Notes: a model not told the origin generated them from the sequence alone. Positions 1-9,762 are shown, counted from the stretch's first letter. The stretch: 64,000 bases of DNA from JBJMHZ01 sp045807125 (GCA_045807125.1 JBJMHZ010000028.1:1-64000); one strand, 5' to 3'. Translations and numbers: made by a program.

Positions 1-1340
1 GACGCTGACCTTCAGCGCGACGGCCGGCCAGCGCGTCCAGCTCCAGTTCTCGGGCTCGACCTACGCCAGCACGTGCTGCAACCCGACCGAGCGGCTGTAC
101 AAGCCGGACGGCACCCAGCTGTGGGCGACGAGCGGCAGCACCGCCTTCATGGACACCACCACGCTGCCCGTCGACGGGACGTACCAGATCCTGATCGACC
201 CGTCCGGCACCACCACCGGCAGCATCGCCGCCACCCTCACCTCGGTGCCAGCCGACACCACCGGCACGATCGCCATCGACGGAGCGGTGGCGACCGTCAC
301 CACCGTCGCGGGCCAGAACGCCAACCTCACCTTCACCGCCACGGCGGGGCAGCGCGTCCAGCTCCAGTTCTCCAGCTCGACGTACGCCAGCACGTGCTGC
401 AACCCGACCGAGCGGCTCTACCAGCCCGACGGCACCCAGCTGTGGGCCACCAGCGGCAGCACCGCCTTCATGGACACCACCACGCTGCCGGTCGACGGCA
501 CCTACCGCATCTTCGTGGACCCGTCCGGCACGACCACCGGCTCCATCTCGGCCACGCTGTGGTCGGTGCCGGCCGACAGCACCAGCGGCATCACCATCGA
601 CGGACCGGCAGCGACCGTCACCACCGTCGCGGGCCAGAACGCCAACCTCACGTTCACGGCCACGGCGGGGCAGCGCGTCCAGCTCCAGTTCAGCGGCTCG
701 ACGTACGCCAGCACCTGCTGCAACCCGACCGAGCGGCTCTACCAGCCGAACGGCACCCAGCTGTGGGCCACCAGCGGCAGCACCGCGCTGATGGACACCA
801 CCACGCTGCCCGTCGACGGCACGTACCGGATCCTCGTCGATCCGAGCGGCACCACCACGGGCAGCATCGCCGCCACGCTCACCTCCGTGCCGGCCGACGT
901 GAGCGCCACCGCTGCGATCGACAGCGGGCCGCACACCGTCACGACGGTGGCGGGGCAGAACGCCAACCTCACGTTCGCCGCCACGGCCGGCCAGCAGGTG
1001 CAGCTGCAGTTCAGCGGCTCGACGTACTCGAGCACCTGTTGCAACCCGACCGAGCGGCTCTACAAGCCGGACGGCACCCAGCTGTGGGCCACCAGCGGCA
1101 GCACCGCGCTGATGGACACCACCGTGCTGCCGGCCGACGGCACGTACCGCATCCTCGTCGACCCGTCGGGCACGACGACCGGCTCCATCACCGTCACGGT
1201 GCCGTCGGTGCCGGCCGATGCCACCGGAACGCTCACCATCGACGGCCCGGCGCACACCGTCAGCACCGTCGCCGGGCAGAACGCCGCTCTCACCTTCGCC
1301 GGCACCGCGAGCCAGAAGGTGACGGTCAGCTTCAGCGGCG
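1..1340 (+). repeat. In-frame 321-bp tandem repeat array in the Rhs gene
   Basis: The motif encoding TCCNPTERLY recurs with its Thr codon starting at nt 71, 392, 713 and 1034, exactly 321 bp (107 codons) apart each time. Flanking sequence is also highly similar at nucleotide level, including GQNANLTF and MDTT.LP.DGTY. A fifth, diverged copy follows near nt 1340-1500. The array starts upstream of the window, so copy number is a minimum. Every unit keeps a vicinal Cys-Cys pair. Confidence 0.93.
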
Positions 1341-4300
1341 CGACGTACCCCTGCTGCACCTCGGTCGCCGTGCGCAAGCCGGACGGCACCAACCTGTCCT
1401 CGACGAGCATCAGCAGCAGCGGATCGCTGGCCAACCTCGTCCTGCCCGTCACCGGCAGCTACACCGTCTACGTCAACCCCAGCGGCACCGCGGCGGGCAT
1501 GGTGACGGTTGGCGTCCAGTCGGTGCCGACCGGCGCCCCGGCGCTGCCGGCGTGGAACGGCCCGCTGGCGGCGAGCGGCACGACCGCACCGGCCAGCTCG
1601 AGCAGCGCCGCCGGTAGCGGCCCGGTGCGTCACGTGCCGTCGGCGTGGCCGGCAGCACCGGCCCGCACCGGCGCTCACCGGGCGCCGGCACGATCCGTCC
1701 GGCTCTCGGCCGGCGCGCGGCAGCAGGACGTGCCGGAGCGCCCGGCGAGCCCGGCAAGCACGGCAACCCCAGCGAGCAGGGCCGGCACGGGCGCCGCCAC
1801 GACGGCCGCCGACCCCGCGGAGGCGTGGACGCCGGACCGGTTCAACCTGGCCGGCTACGACTGGGACGCCCACCGGGCGCCGGTGACCGTCAACGACCCG
1901 CCGCTGCGCGCGCCGTCCGGCGCCACCGCCGTGAGCGGTCAGGTGCTGACCCTGGCCGGCAAGCCGCTGCCGGGCGTCACGATGTCGGCCGACGGCTCGT
2001 CGAGCGTCACCGACCACCTCGGCCGCTTCCTGGTGACCGGCCTCTCCGCCGGGCATCACGAGCTGCTCATCGACGGACGGACGGCCAGCACGCCCGGCCG
2101 CGCATGGGGCGTCTTCGAGGTCGGCGTCGACCTCGAGGCGCACCAGACCTACGAGCTCCCGTACACGGTTTGGATGACCCGGCTGGACACCAGGGACGCG
2201 GTGAGCTTCCCGTCGCCGACCACCTCGGAGACGGTGCTCACCACGCCGAGGATCCCCGGCTTCGAGGTGCGGCTGCCGAAGGGCACGGTGGTCAAGGGCC
2301 TCGACGACAAGGTCGTCACCAAGCTGTCCATCACCGCGATCCCGGTCGACCGGCCGCCGTTCCCGCTGCCAGCGGGCGTCGTCACCCCGGTGTACTTCAC
2401 CGTGCAGCCGGGCGGGTCGTACGTCTTCCCCGACGGCGCGCAGATCGTCTACCCCAACCTGACGCACCTGGCGCCGGGGCAGCGCGTCGACTTCTGGGAC
2501 TACGACCCCGAGGACAAGGGCTGGTTCGTCTACGGCCACGGCGCCGTGACGAAGGACGGCAAGCAGGTCGTCCCCGACCCCGGCGTGCGGGTGTGGGAGT
2601 TCTCCGGCGCGATGATCAACGCCGGGCAGAGCGGCGCCGGCAAGGGCCCGAACGGCGACCCGCAGGGCAAGGACGGCGACCCGGTCGACCTCGGCACCGG
2701 CCTGCTCCAGATGAGCAAGTCCGACCTCGCGCTGCCCGACGTGATGCCGATCGGCATCACCCGCACCTACCGGCAGACCGACTCGGCGGCCCGGACGTTC
2801 GGCATCGGCACCAACTGGAACTACGGGATCTTCCTGCAGTCGGCCAACCAGTACCAGGAGGCCGACCTGGTGATGCCGGACAGCGCGAAGATCCATTACG
2901 TCCGCACGTCGCCGGGCACCGGCTGGTCGGACGCGGTCTTCGAGAGCACCGGCACGCCGGGCCCCTGGTACAAGTCGACCATCGTCTGGAACGGCCTCGG
3001 CTGGGACCTGACGACCGTCGACGGGACGGTGTACGTCTTCGGCGAGAACCAGCCGTTGCAGGCGATCAGGGACCGGTACGGGAACCAGGTCACGCTGACC
3101 CGATCCAGCGGTCAGGGCGGCAACATCACGCAGGTCACCTCGCCCAACGGCCGCTGGATCAAGCTGACGTACGACAGCTCCAACCGCATCACCCAGGCGA
3201 CCGACAACATCGGGCGCACGGCGAAGTACCTCTACGACGCCAGCGGCCGGCTCTCGCAGGTGACCGATGTCAAGGGCGGCATCACCACCTACGCCTACGA
3301 CGCAACAAACGAGCTGCTCACGGCGAAGGACGCCCGCGGCATCACGTTCCTCACCAACACCTATGACGCCAGCGGCCGGGTCGCGACCCAGCAGCTCGGC
3401 GACGGCGGCACCTACCGGTTCGCCTACGTCACCGACGCGTCGGGCGCGATCACCGAGACCGACGTGACCGACCCGGACGGGCACGTCCGCAAGGCGACGT
3501 TCGACTCGAGCGGTTTCGAGACCTCGGAGACGTTCGCGGCCGGGCTGCCGGAGCAGCGCCGGATGACCTATCAGCGCGACCCGTCAACGCACTTCCTGAC
3601 CAGCGTCACCGACGGGCTCGGGCGCACGACGTCGTACGCGTACAACTCCAGCGGCAACGTGACGAGCATGACGCGGCTCGCCGGCACCGCGAGCGCCCGC
3701 ACGACGCAGTACGCGTACGGCGGCCCGTACGGGCAGATGACCTCCGTCACCGACCCGCTGGGCCATGCGACCACCTACCGCTACGACAGCAACGGCGACG
3801 TCACATCCGTCACCGATCCCGAGGGCCGCCAGACGGCCTTCGGATACGCCGGGAACGGGCAACGGACGTCGACGACCAATCCGGCCGGCAAGACGTCGAC
3901 GACCTCGTACCTGCACGGCGACCCGGTCGCGGTCACCGACCCGTTGGGCCGCACCCAGACGATGACGACCGACGCCGTCGGGCGGGTCATCGCGGCCACC
4001 GATCCCCTCGGGGCGAAGAGCTACCGGCATTACGACACGAGCAACGCCCTGCTCGACATCACCGACCCGCTCGGCAACGTCACGTCGAGCACGTACGACG
4101 CCAACGGGAACCTCCTGACGGTCAAGGACCCGAAGGGCAACGTCACCACCTACACCTACGACAACGCCGACCGCGTGGCGTCGGTGAAGGACCCGCTGCT
4201 GGCGACGACGTCCTACAAGTACGACGGCAAGGGCAACCTCACGCAGGTCACCGATCGGCGCGGCAAGGTCACGACCTACAACTACGACGGCCTGGACGAG

Positions 4301-5998
4301 CCGACCTTCGTCGGCTACGGGACCGTCACCGGCCCGAGCTACGAGAGCACCGTCACCAGCACGTACGACGCTGTCGGGCGGTTGGTGAAGATCGTCGACT
4401 CGGCCAACGGCACCACGCAGCAGACGTTCGACGCCGCCGACATGCTCACCAACGTGAGTGGCCCCCAGGGCAGCGTCAGCTACGGGTACGACGCGGTGGG
4501 CCGGCGCACGACGATGACGGCCGGCACGGAGGCCCCGGTCTCCTACGGCTACGACCGGTCAGGGGCCCTCACGTCCATCACGCAGGGCAGCACGAGCGCA
4601 TCGTTCCAGTACGACAGCGGCGGGCGCCGATCGCAGGTGTCGATGCCAGGGCTGACGGAGTCGTACACGTACGACGCCGGCTCTCAGCTGACCGGCATCG
4701 CGTACGCCAGTGGCAGCACGTCGCTGGGAAACCTCGCCTACCAGTACGACCCCGACGGCCGGATCGTCTCGGCCGGCGGGTCGCTCGCGAGCGTCACTGT
4801 GCCGGCGACCATGGCGGCGCCGACGTACAACGCCGACAACGAGCTGTCCAAGCTCGGCACCACGAAGTACACGTACGACGCTGCGGGCAACCTCACCAGC
4901 GACGGCAGCCGCACCTACGCCTGGAACGCGCGCAACCAGCTCACCGGGGTCTCGGCGACCGGCCTGACGTCGAGCTTCACCTACGACCCGCTCGGGCGGC
5001 GCTCTGGCAAGACCGTCAACGGCACCACGACCAAGTTCCTCTACGACGGCGTCAACATCGCCGAGGAGCAGTCGAGCACGGGCAGCGTGACGGCGAGCTA
5101 CCTCAACGGCCTCAGGGTCGACGAGCCGCTCGTCCGGACCGCCGGTGGCAGCTCCAGCTCGTACGCCACCGGCAGCACCGGCAGCACGGTGGGCCTGGTG
5201 TCGGGTGGGAGCCTCGCGACCAAGTACGCGTACTCCCCGTTCGGCGCGGCAACCGCATCGGGCGCCGCGTCGACCAACTCGCTCCAGTTCGCCGGCCGCG
5301 AGAACGACGGCGCCACCGGGCTTCTCTACCTGCGCAACCGGTACTACAACCCGGCCACGCAGCAGTTCATCAGCCAGGACCCCGTCGGCTTCAGCGGCGG
5401 ATCGGCGAGCCTCTACGCCTACGCGCTGGACGACCCGACCGACCTGAGCGATCCGATGGGCACCGACCCGATCGGTGGCTGCATCGTCGGTGGCCTCGCG
5501 GGCGTCGGCATCGGCTGGCTGACCCACGCGCTCACCGGGCGCAAGTACACGCTCGGCGACGGGCTCCGCGACGCCGCAACCGGCTGCGTCATCGGCGCCA
5601 TCACCTCGACCATCGGTCCGGAGGGCCTGTACTTCACCAAGGGCCTCCAGATCGGCGAGGACAGCGTCGAGGAGCTCAGCGGCACCGCGCTCGCGCGCCA
5701 GCTCGGCCAGGAGGGAGAGGCAGCGGTCTCCGAGGCTGGGAGCACCGCGCGGATACCGTCGCTCAGCGACACCGCCAGCTACCGCATCCCTGACATCTTC
5801 AACCCCGAGGCCGGCTACATGGGCGAGGTGAAGAACGTCGGGTCGCTGTCCTACACCAACCAGCTCCGCGACATGGTGGCCTATGCTCAGCAGGAGGGCC
5901 TGGACTTCTACCTCTACGTCCGGCCGTCGACGCAGCTGTCGGGCCCGCTCCAGGACGCGATCGCGGCCGGGGACATCATCCCGAGGTACCTGCCATGA
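2..5998 (+). CDS. Rhs/YD-repeat polymorphic toxin, 5' end outside window
   Basis: The reading frame is open from the first bases of the window, so this is the C-terminal ~1998 residues of a larger secreted or surface toxin. In order the visible part shows four near-identical 107-residue beta-rich repeats resembling bacterial pre-peptidase C-terminal domains (to about nt 1340) and a diverged fifth. Then come a Pro/Ala-rich linker (nt 1540-1880), a carboxypeptidase-regulatory-like beta domain (nt 1915-2115), a DUF6531-like entry to the Rhs shell (nt 2660-2800), many YD repeats (nt 3000-5050) and a conserved Rhs core ending in a DPMG motif near nt 5460. The last ~180 residues are the variable toxin. 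They contain RIPD (Asp codon nt 5792) and GEVKN (Glu nt 5825, Lys nt 5831), the D-ExK pattern of PD-(D/E)XK nucleases, closest in my judgement to Tox-REase-7. A DNase-type toxin is inferred. The stop overlaps the next gene's ATG, as in toxin-immunity pairs. Confidence 0.9.
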   Translation, partial: TLTFSATAGQRVQLQFSGSTYASTCCNPTERLYKPDGTQLWATSGSTAFMDTTTLPVDGTYQILIDPSGTTTGSIAATLTSVPADTTGTIAIDGAVATVTTVAGQNANLTFTATAGQRVQLQFSSSTYASTCCNPTERLYQPDGTQLWATSGSTAFMDTTTLPVDGTYRIFVDPSGTTTGSISATLWSVPADSTSGITIDGPAATVTTVAGQNANLTFTATAGQRVQLQFSGSTYASTCCNPTERLYQPNGTQLWATSGSTALMDTTTLPVDGTYRILVDPSGTTTGSIAATLTSVPADVSATAAIDSGPHTVTTVAGQNANLTFAATAGQQVQLQFSGSTYSSTCCNPTERLYKPDGTQLWATSGSTALMDTTVLPADGTYRILVDPSGTTTGSITVTVPSVPADATGTLTIDGPAHTVSTVAGQNAALTFAGTASQKVTVSFSGATYPCCTSVAVRKPDGTNLSSTSISSSGSLANLVLPVTGSYTVYVNPSGTAAGMVTVGVQSVPTGAPALPAWNGPLAASGTTAPASSSSAAGSGPVRHVPSAWPAAPARTGAHRAPARSVRLSAGARQQDVPERPASPASTATPASRAGTGAATTAADPAEAWTPDRFNLAGYDWDAHRAPVTVNDPPLRAPSGATAVSGQVLTLAGKPLPGVTMSADGSSSVTDHLGRFLVTGLSAGHHELLIDGRTASTPGRAWGVFEVGVDLEAHQTYELPYTVWMTRLDTRDAVSFPSPTTSETVLTTPRIPGFEVRLPKGTVVKGLDDKVVTKLSITAIPVDRPPFPLPAGVVTPVYFTVQPGGSYVFPDGAQIVYPNLTHLAPGQRVDFWDYDPEDKGWFVYGHGAVTKDGKQVVPDPGVRVWEFSGAMINAGQSGAGKGPNGDPQGKDGDPVDLGTGLLQMSKSDLALPDVMPIGITRTYRQTDSAARTFGIGTNWNYGIFLQSANQYQEADLVMPDSAKIHYVRTSPGTGWSDAVFESTGTPGPWYKSTIVWNGLGWDLTTVDGTVYVFGENQPLQAIRDRYGNQVTLTRSSGQGGNITQVTSPNGRWIKLTYDSSNRITQATDNIGRTAKYLYDASGRLSQVTDVKGGITTYAYDATNELLTAKDARGITFLTNTYDASGRVATQQLGDGGTYRFAYVTDASGAITETDVTDPDGHVRKATFDSSGFETSETFAAGLPEQRRMTYQRDPSTHFLTSVTDGLGRTTSYAYNSSGNVTSMTRLAGTASARTTQYAYGGPYGQMTSVTDPLGHATTYRYDSNGDVTSVTDPEGRQTAFGYAGNGQRTSTTNPAGKTSTTSYLHGDPVAVTDPLGRTQTMTTDAVGRVIAATDPLGAKSYRHYDTSNALLDITDPLGNVTSSTYDANGNLLTVKDPKGNVTTYTYDNADRVASVKDPLLATTSYKYDGKGNLTQVTDRRGKVTTYNYDGLDEPTFVGYGTVTGPSYESTVTSTYDAVGRLVKIVDSANGTTQQTFDAADMLTNVSGPQGSVSYGYDAVGRRTTMTAGTEAPVSYGYDRSGALTSITQGSTSASFQYDSGGRRSQVSMPGLTESYTYDAGSQLTGIAYASGSTSLGNLAYQYDPDGRIVSAGGSLASVTVPATMAAPTYNADNELSKLGTTKYTYDAAGNLTSDGSRTYAWNARNQLTGVSATGLTSSFTYDPLGRRSGKTVNGTTTKFLYDGVNIAEEQSSTGSVTASYLNGLRVDEPLVRTAGGSSSSYATGSTGSTVGLVSGGSLATKYAYSPFGAATASGAASTNSLQFAGRENDGATGLLYLRNRYYNPATQQFISQDPVGFSGGSASLYAYALDDPTDLSDPMGTDPIGGCIVGGLAGVGIGWLTHALTGRKYTLGDGLRDAATGCVIGAITSTIGPEGLYFTKGLQIGEDSVEELSGTALARQLGQEGEAAVSEAGSTARIPSLSDTASYRIPDIFNPEAGYMGEVKNVGSLSYTNQLRDMVAYAQQEGLDFYLYVRPSTQLSGPLQDAIAAGDIIPRYLP

Positions 5999-6702
5999 GC
6001 GGACGAGAACCGGAGGCTCGGCGGCCGATGACGGCCGCCGAGCTGATGGAGAGGCTGCAGAGCGACCCGGCCCACGCCGCCCGGTCGCGGCGCAGGGAGC
6101 AGCAACGGCAGGCGGCCGCCGCGGGCACCCGCGCGGCCGCCGCGCCGCTGATCGCGGAGCTGCGCGCCGCCGGGCACGACGTCGAGCGCGTCAGCGAGCT
6201 CCACGAGCGCCGTCTCGACTACCGCGACGCGCTCCCCGTCCTCATCAGGTGGCTGCCGGCGATCTCCGACCGTCGGCTCAAGGAGGCCGTCGTCCGGGCC
6301 CTTACCGTGCCGTGGGCCCGGCCGGTGGCCGCGCCGGTCCTGATCCGCGAGTTCCGCGATGCCGATGACGCGACCGGCTCGTACCGATGGGCGGTCGGCA
6401 ACGCGCTGTCGGTCGTCGCCGACGACTCGGTGCTGCCCGACATCGTGGCGCTGGCGACCGACCGCCGGTACGGCAAGGCCCGCGAGATGGTCGTGCTCGC
6501 GCTCGGCAACATGAGCGACCCTCGCGCGGTCGACGCGCTCGTGGACCTCCTGCCCGACGAGGAGGTCGCCGGCCACGCGGTGATGGCGCTCGGCAAGCTG
6601 CGGGCGCCGTCCGCACGGGCCGCGCTCGAGCCCTTCCTCGACCACCCGAAGGACTGGGTGCGGCAGGAGGCGCGCAAGGCGCTCGCCTCGCTCGACCGGT
6701 GA
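5995..6702 (+). CDS. HEAT-repeat protein, probable immunity protein of the Rhs toxin
   Basis: 235 residues. The ATG overlaps the toxin's TGA (ATGA), with GAGG eight bases upstream, so translation is probably coupled. After a charged N-terminal helix rich in Arg, Gln and Ala (residues 12-50), the protein is a series of helical HEAT/PBS-lyase-like repeats with recurring A..ALG....P.A...L and V...A..AL patterns (about residues 75-232). It has no signal peptide or membrane segment, so it acts in the cytoplasm. HEAT-type proteins are known among immunity proteins of polymorphic toxins, and this position directly after a toxin domain is the usual place for immunity. Binding and inhibition of the C-terminal nuclease is inferred. 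A general scaffold role cannot be excluded. Confidence 0.85.
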   Translation: MSGREPEARRPMTAAELMERLQSDPAHAARSRRREQQRQAAAAGTRAAAAPLIAELRAAGHDVERVSELHERRLDYRDALPVLIRWLPAISDRRLKEAVVRALTVPWARPVAAPVLIREFRDADDATGSYRWAVGNALSVVADDSVLPDIVALATDRRYGKAREMVVLALGNMSDPRAVDALVDLLPDEEVAGHAVMALGKLRAPSARAALEPFLDHPKDWVRQEARKALASLDR

Positions 6703-6737
6703 GCTGAGCGCCTCGGCGGCTCGCGCTGCTCGTGCGG

Positions 6738-7421
6738 TCAGTCGCTGCCGCGCTCGAAGCGGAAGCCGACCCCGCGCACGGTCGAGATGTACGAGGGGTG
6801 CGTGGCGTCGTCGCCGAGCTTGCGGCGCAGCCAGGAGATGTGCATGTCGAGCGTCTTGGTCGACCCCCACCAGTTGACGTCCCACACCTCGCGCATGAGC
6901 TGGTCGCGGGTCACGACCGAGCCGGCCTCGCGCATCAGCACGCGGAGCAGGTCGAACTCCTTGCTGGTGAGAGTGAGCTCCTCCTCACCGCTCCACGCGC
7001 GCCGGCTCGACACGTCGAGACGCACGCCGTTGACCACGGCGGTGTCGGCGCTGCTGCGGCGCAGCAGCGCGCGCACGCGGGCGAGCAGCTCGGCGAGGCG
7101 GAACGGCTTGGTGACGTAGTCGTCGGCGCCGGCATCGAGGCCGACTACCGCGTCGACCTCCTCCGCCCGGCCGGAGAGCATCAGAACGGGCAGCGTCGGG
7201 GAGTGCTCGCGCAGCCGCTTGCAGACCTCGAGGCCGTCCATGCCCGGCAGGCCGATGTCGAGGACGACGAGCCCGATCTCGCCGGACAGCGCGCAGGTGA
7301 GCGCGCTCGGGCCGTCGCTGCGCATCTCGACGACGTAGCCCTCCCGGCGCAGCGCCCTCGCGAGGGGCTCCGCGATGGAGGCGTCGTCCTCGGCGAGCAG
7401 CACGGCCGTCATGTCACTCAT
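6738..7421 (-). CDS. OmpR/PhoB-family response regulator
   Basis: 227 residues. The N-terminal receiver domain has the acidic pair E11-D12/D13, phosphoacceptor D55 (VVLDIGLPG), S83 and K105 (DYVTKPF). The C-terminal winged-helix DNA-binding domain (about residues 128-222) ends in the typical ISTVRGVGFRF strand. It therefore binds DNA after phosphorylation by a histidine kinase. No kinase gene adjoins it, so it is an orphan here and its partner must lie elsewhere. Its target is unknown. Two ATG codons occur at the start (nt 7421 and 7412), and the longer was taken. Confidence 0.92.
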   Translation of the reverse strand: MSDMTAVLLAEDDASIAEPLARALRREGYVVEMRSDGPSALTCALSGEIGLVVLDIGLPGMDGLEVCKRLREHSPTLPVLMLSGRAEEVDAVVGLDAGADDYVTKPFRLAELLARVRALLRRSSADTAVVNGVRLDVSSRRAWSGEEELTLTSKEFDLLRVLMREAGSVVTRDQLMREVWDVNWWGSTKTLDMHISWLRRKLGDDATHPSYISTVRGVGFRFERGSD

Positions 7422-7490
7422 GCTAGAGGTCCAGCTTGCGATGTCTCGCTGTTTCGGTCAACATGTCCGTTTCCGTCGACTTCTCCTCGG

Positions 7491-9056
7491 CTAGACCGGC
7501 GTGACGCCGTGCCGCCGCCGAGAGAAGGCGCGGTCCTTCCCCCGACAGGCGGCGAACCGGCGCACCAGCTCGGCGCGCAAGTCCTCCGGCTCGACGACGG
7601 CGTCCACGACCAGCTCGCTGGCGAGGCGCACCACGTCGATGTCCTCGTTGTACTCCGATCGCAGCCGCTGCACATAGGCGGCCCGTGCCTGCTCGTCCTC
7701 GATGGCCTCGATCTTGTTGGCGTAGACGGCGTTGACGGCGGCCTCGGCCCCCATCACCGCGATCATGGCGGTCGGCAGGGCGATGCAGGCGTCCGGCTCG
7801 AAGCCGGGGCCCGCCATCGCGTACAGCCCGGCGCCGTACGCCTTGCGGATCACCACCGAGATCTTCGGCACGGTGGCCTCCGACACGGCGGTGATCATCT
7901 TCGCGCCGTGGCGGATGATCCCCTCCCGCTCGACCGCCGTACCCACCATGAACCCTGGCACGTCGGCGAGGAAGAGAAGTGGAACGTTGAAGGCGTCGCA
8001 GAGCTGGATGAACCGGGCGGCCTTGTCGGCCGAGTCGACGAACAGGACGCCGCCCTTGAACATCGGGTTGTTCGCGACGACGCCGACGACCTCGCCGTCG
8101 AGGCGCCCGAAGCCGACGAGCAGCTCGCGCGCCCAGAGCGCGTGGATCTCGAAGAAGCTGTCCTCGTCGAGCAGCCCCCTGACGTAGCGGCGCATGTCGA
8201 AGGCCTGCCGCTCGCTCGCCGGCACCAGCGCCCGCAGGTCGACCGGCTTGGGCTCGCGGGCAGCGGCGCCCGGTGGGCGCTGCTCCCAGTTGGACGGCAG
8301 GTACGACAGGTAGGCGCGGACCGCCTCGATGGCCTCCGACTCGTCCTTGGCGAGGTAGTGCCCCACGCCGGAGACCGAGCAGTGCATCTTGGCGCCGCCC
8401 ATCTCCTCGAGGGTCGTCCGCTCCTTCACCACCATCTCGACCATGCGCGGGCTGCCGAGGTACATCGACGCGTTGCCCTCCACCATGATCGTGATGTCGC
8501 AGAACGCGGGGATGTACGCCCCGCCCGCCGCGCTGGGGCCGAACAGCGCGCACACCTGCGGGATCGAGCCGCTCGCCCGCACCTGGGTGTGGAAGATGCG
8601 CCCGGCGCCACGGCGGCCGGGGAACATCTCGACCTGGTCGGTGATGCGGGCGCCCGCCGAGTCGACCAGCCAGACCATCGGGACGCCGAGCCGGTAGGCC
8701 TGCTCGATGACCCGGACGATCTTCTCGACCGTGCGCGCGCCCCACGAGCCGGCCTTGACCGTCGAGTCGTTGGCCATCAGGGCGACCGGGCGCCCCTCGA
8801 CCGCCGCCATCCCGGTGACCACGCCGTCGGCGGGCAGGTCGCCGGCGAGCGCGTTGGCGTACAGGCCGTCCTCGACGAAGCTGCCGTCGTCGACCAGCAG
8901 CCGGATGCGCTCGCGGGCGAAGAGCTTGCCCCGCGCCGAGTTGCTCTCGTGGTACTTGGCCGCCCCGCCGCGCAGCACGCGCTCGCGCAGCTCGGCCAGG
9001 TGCGGGTGCCCCGGCTCGTCGCGGGCAGGGGTGGTGCCCTCGGTGTCAGCGGTCAC
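7491..9056 (-). CDS. Acyl-CoA carboxylase carboxyltransferase (beta) subunit
   Basis: About 521 residues, the usual length for actinobacterial AccD proteins. It transfers the carboxyl group from carboxybiotin on the alpha subunit to an acyl-CoA. Both crotonase-fold halves are visible: an N-terminal half with ARGKLFARERI, VDSAGARI and GPSAAGGAY, and a C-terminal half with DVPGFMVG, GAKMI and RKAYGAGLYAM. The GTG at nt 9056 is preferred because GAGGA lies just upstream, although the frame stays open to a TTG at nt 9095. No alpha subunit is adjacent. The AccA3-like subunit at 35.8 kb is a possible partner. Substrate (propionyl-, methylcrotonyl- or other acyl-CoA) cannot be read from the sequence. 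It is clearly diverged from the second beta subunit at 30.3 kb. Confidence 0.92.
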   Translation of the reverse strand: MTADTEGTTPARDEPGHPHLAELRERVLRGGAAKYHESNSARGKLFARERIRLLVDDGSFVEDGLYANALAGDLPADGVVTGMAAVEGRPVALMANDSTVKAGSWGARTVEKIVRVIEQAYRLGVPMVWLVDSAGARITDQVEMFPGRRGAGRIFHTQVRASGSIPQVCALFGPSAAGGAYIPAFCDITIMVEGNASMYLGSPRMVEMVVKERTTLEEMGGAKMHCSVSGVGHYLAKDESEAIEAVRAYLSYLPSNWEQRPPGAAAREPKPVDLRALVPASERQAFDMRRYVRGLLDEDSFFEIHALWARELLVGFGRLDGEVVGVVANNPMFKGGVLFVDSADKAARFIQLCDAFNVPLLFLADVPGFMVGTAVEREGIIRHGAKMITAVSEATVPKISVVIRKAYGAGLYAMAGPGFEPDACIALPTAMIAVMGAEAAVNAVYANKIEAIEDEQARAAYVQRLRSEYNEDIDVVRLASELVVDAVVEPEDLRAELVRRFAACRGKDRAFSRRRHGVTPV

Positions 9057-9184
9057 GGTCGTCCTCACGCTCGGCGGCCCGTACGGGCCGGTCAAGAGCG
9101 TGCCAAACGACCTACCGTGCCTGCCACCCGGGGTAGGCGCGCGCCCGGTGACCGAGGTCGTACGGCTGGCCGCTCAGCGGGCGG

Positions 9185-9550
9185 TCACGGCGCGACGTAG
9201 TAGCACGTGAAGGTCTGCGACACCGTCACGGCGGAGCCCGCGCTGTCGTGAACGGTCGCGGAGACCGTGTTCCACGTGTTCGCCGGCGGGCTGCCGGTGC
9301 AGATGCCGGCGGCGGACGTCGTGCTGGTGCTCGTGAACCCGCCATGGGCAGCGGACCATGTAGTGGTGTACGGCGAGCTGCCGCCACTGATGTGCAGCGC
9401 GCAGTAGTAGTGGTAGCGCGGCAGGGTGCCGTCGCAGTCGAGACTGGCGGTCAACGCCGTCGCGTGCGCCGGCGCCGCCGTGACGCCCGTCAGCGCGATG
9501 CCGACGGCCGCGACCACGGCGCGGGCCGCGCGCCTTCGATCGACTCTCAT
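9185..9550 (-). CDS. Small secreted protein, function unknown
   Basis: 121 residues from the ATG at nt 9550, which has GGAGG about six bases upstream. A GTG at nt 9562 would add four residues but destroys that spacing. The N-terminus is a classical Sec signal peptide: an Arg-rich n-region, a hydrophobic Ala/Val/Gly core and an Ala-rich cleavage site near residue 30 (APAHA). The mature ~90 residues are rich in Ser, Thr, Tyr and Gly and carry four Cys, suggesting disulfides in a small beta fold exported from the cell. No family was recognised. It is divergent from the lipoprotein gene at nt 9763. Confidence 0.75.
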   Translation of the reverse strand: MRVDRRRAARAVVAAVGIALTGVTAAPAHATALTASLDCDGTLPRYHYYCALHISGGSSPYTTTWSAAHGGFTSTSTTSAAGICTGSPPANTWNTVSATVHDSAGSAVTVSQTFTCYYVAP

Positions 9551-9749
9551 GCACGCCTCCACGAGCTCGAGAGCGCCGGAACCTGTTCCGCCGCTCGGCG
9601 CCGTCGGCGCAGGAGCGGCCGACGGAGACCGAGCGTGCGGCTACCGCCGTGGCGCCCGCAACCGGAGCGCCCGAACGTGGTCGCGATAACGACACTTGGG
9701 TCGTGGCCGAGCTTGTCGTGGCGGTGCACGCAAATGGAGGGTCAGCCCC

Positions 9750-9755
9750 TACGCT
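9750..9755 (+). promoter_or_regulatory. -10 element TACGCT, leaderless-type spacing
   Basis: TACGCT matches the actinobacterial -10 pattern and ends seven bases before the ATG at nt 9763. Transcription would then begin at or next to the start codon. A GAGG also lies in that gap, so a leadered mRNA from another promoter is possible. Confidence 0.45.
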
Positions 9756-9762
9756 GAGGCGC

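Noticed and set aside
1..1340. CRISPR array or intergenic satellite
   Set aside because: The repeat is 321 bp, in frame, and encodes protein with constant reading frame.
6732..9200. 822-residue plus-strand open frame
   Set aside because: It is antisense to the response regulator and carboxylase genes, Arg/Val/His-rich, and has no domain. High GC produces such frames.
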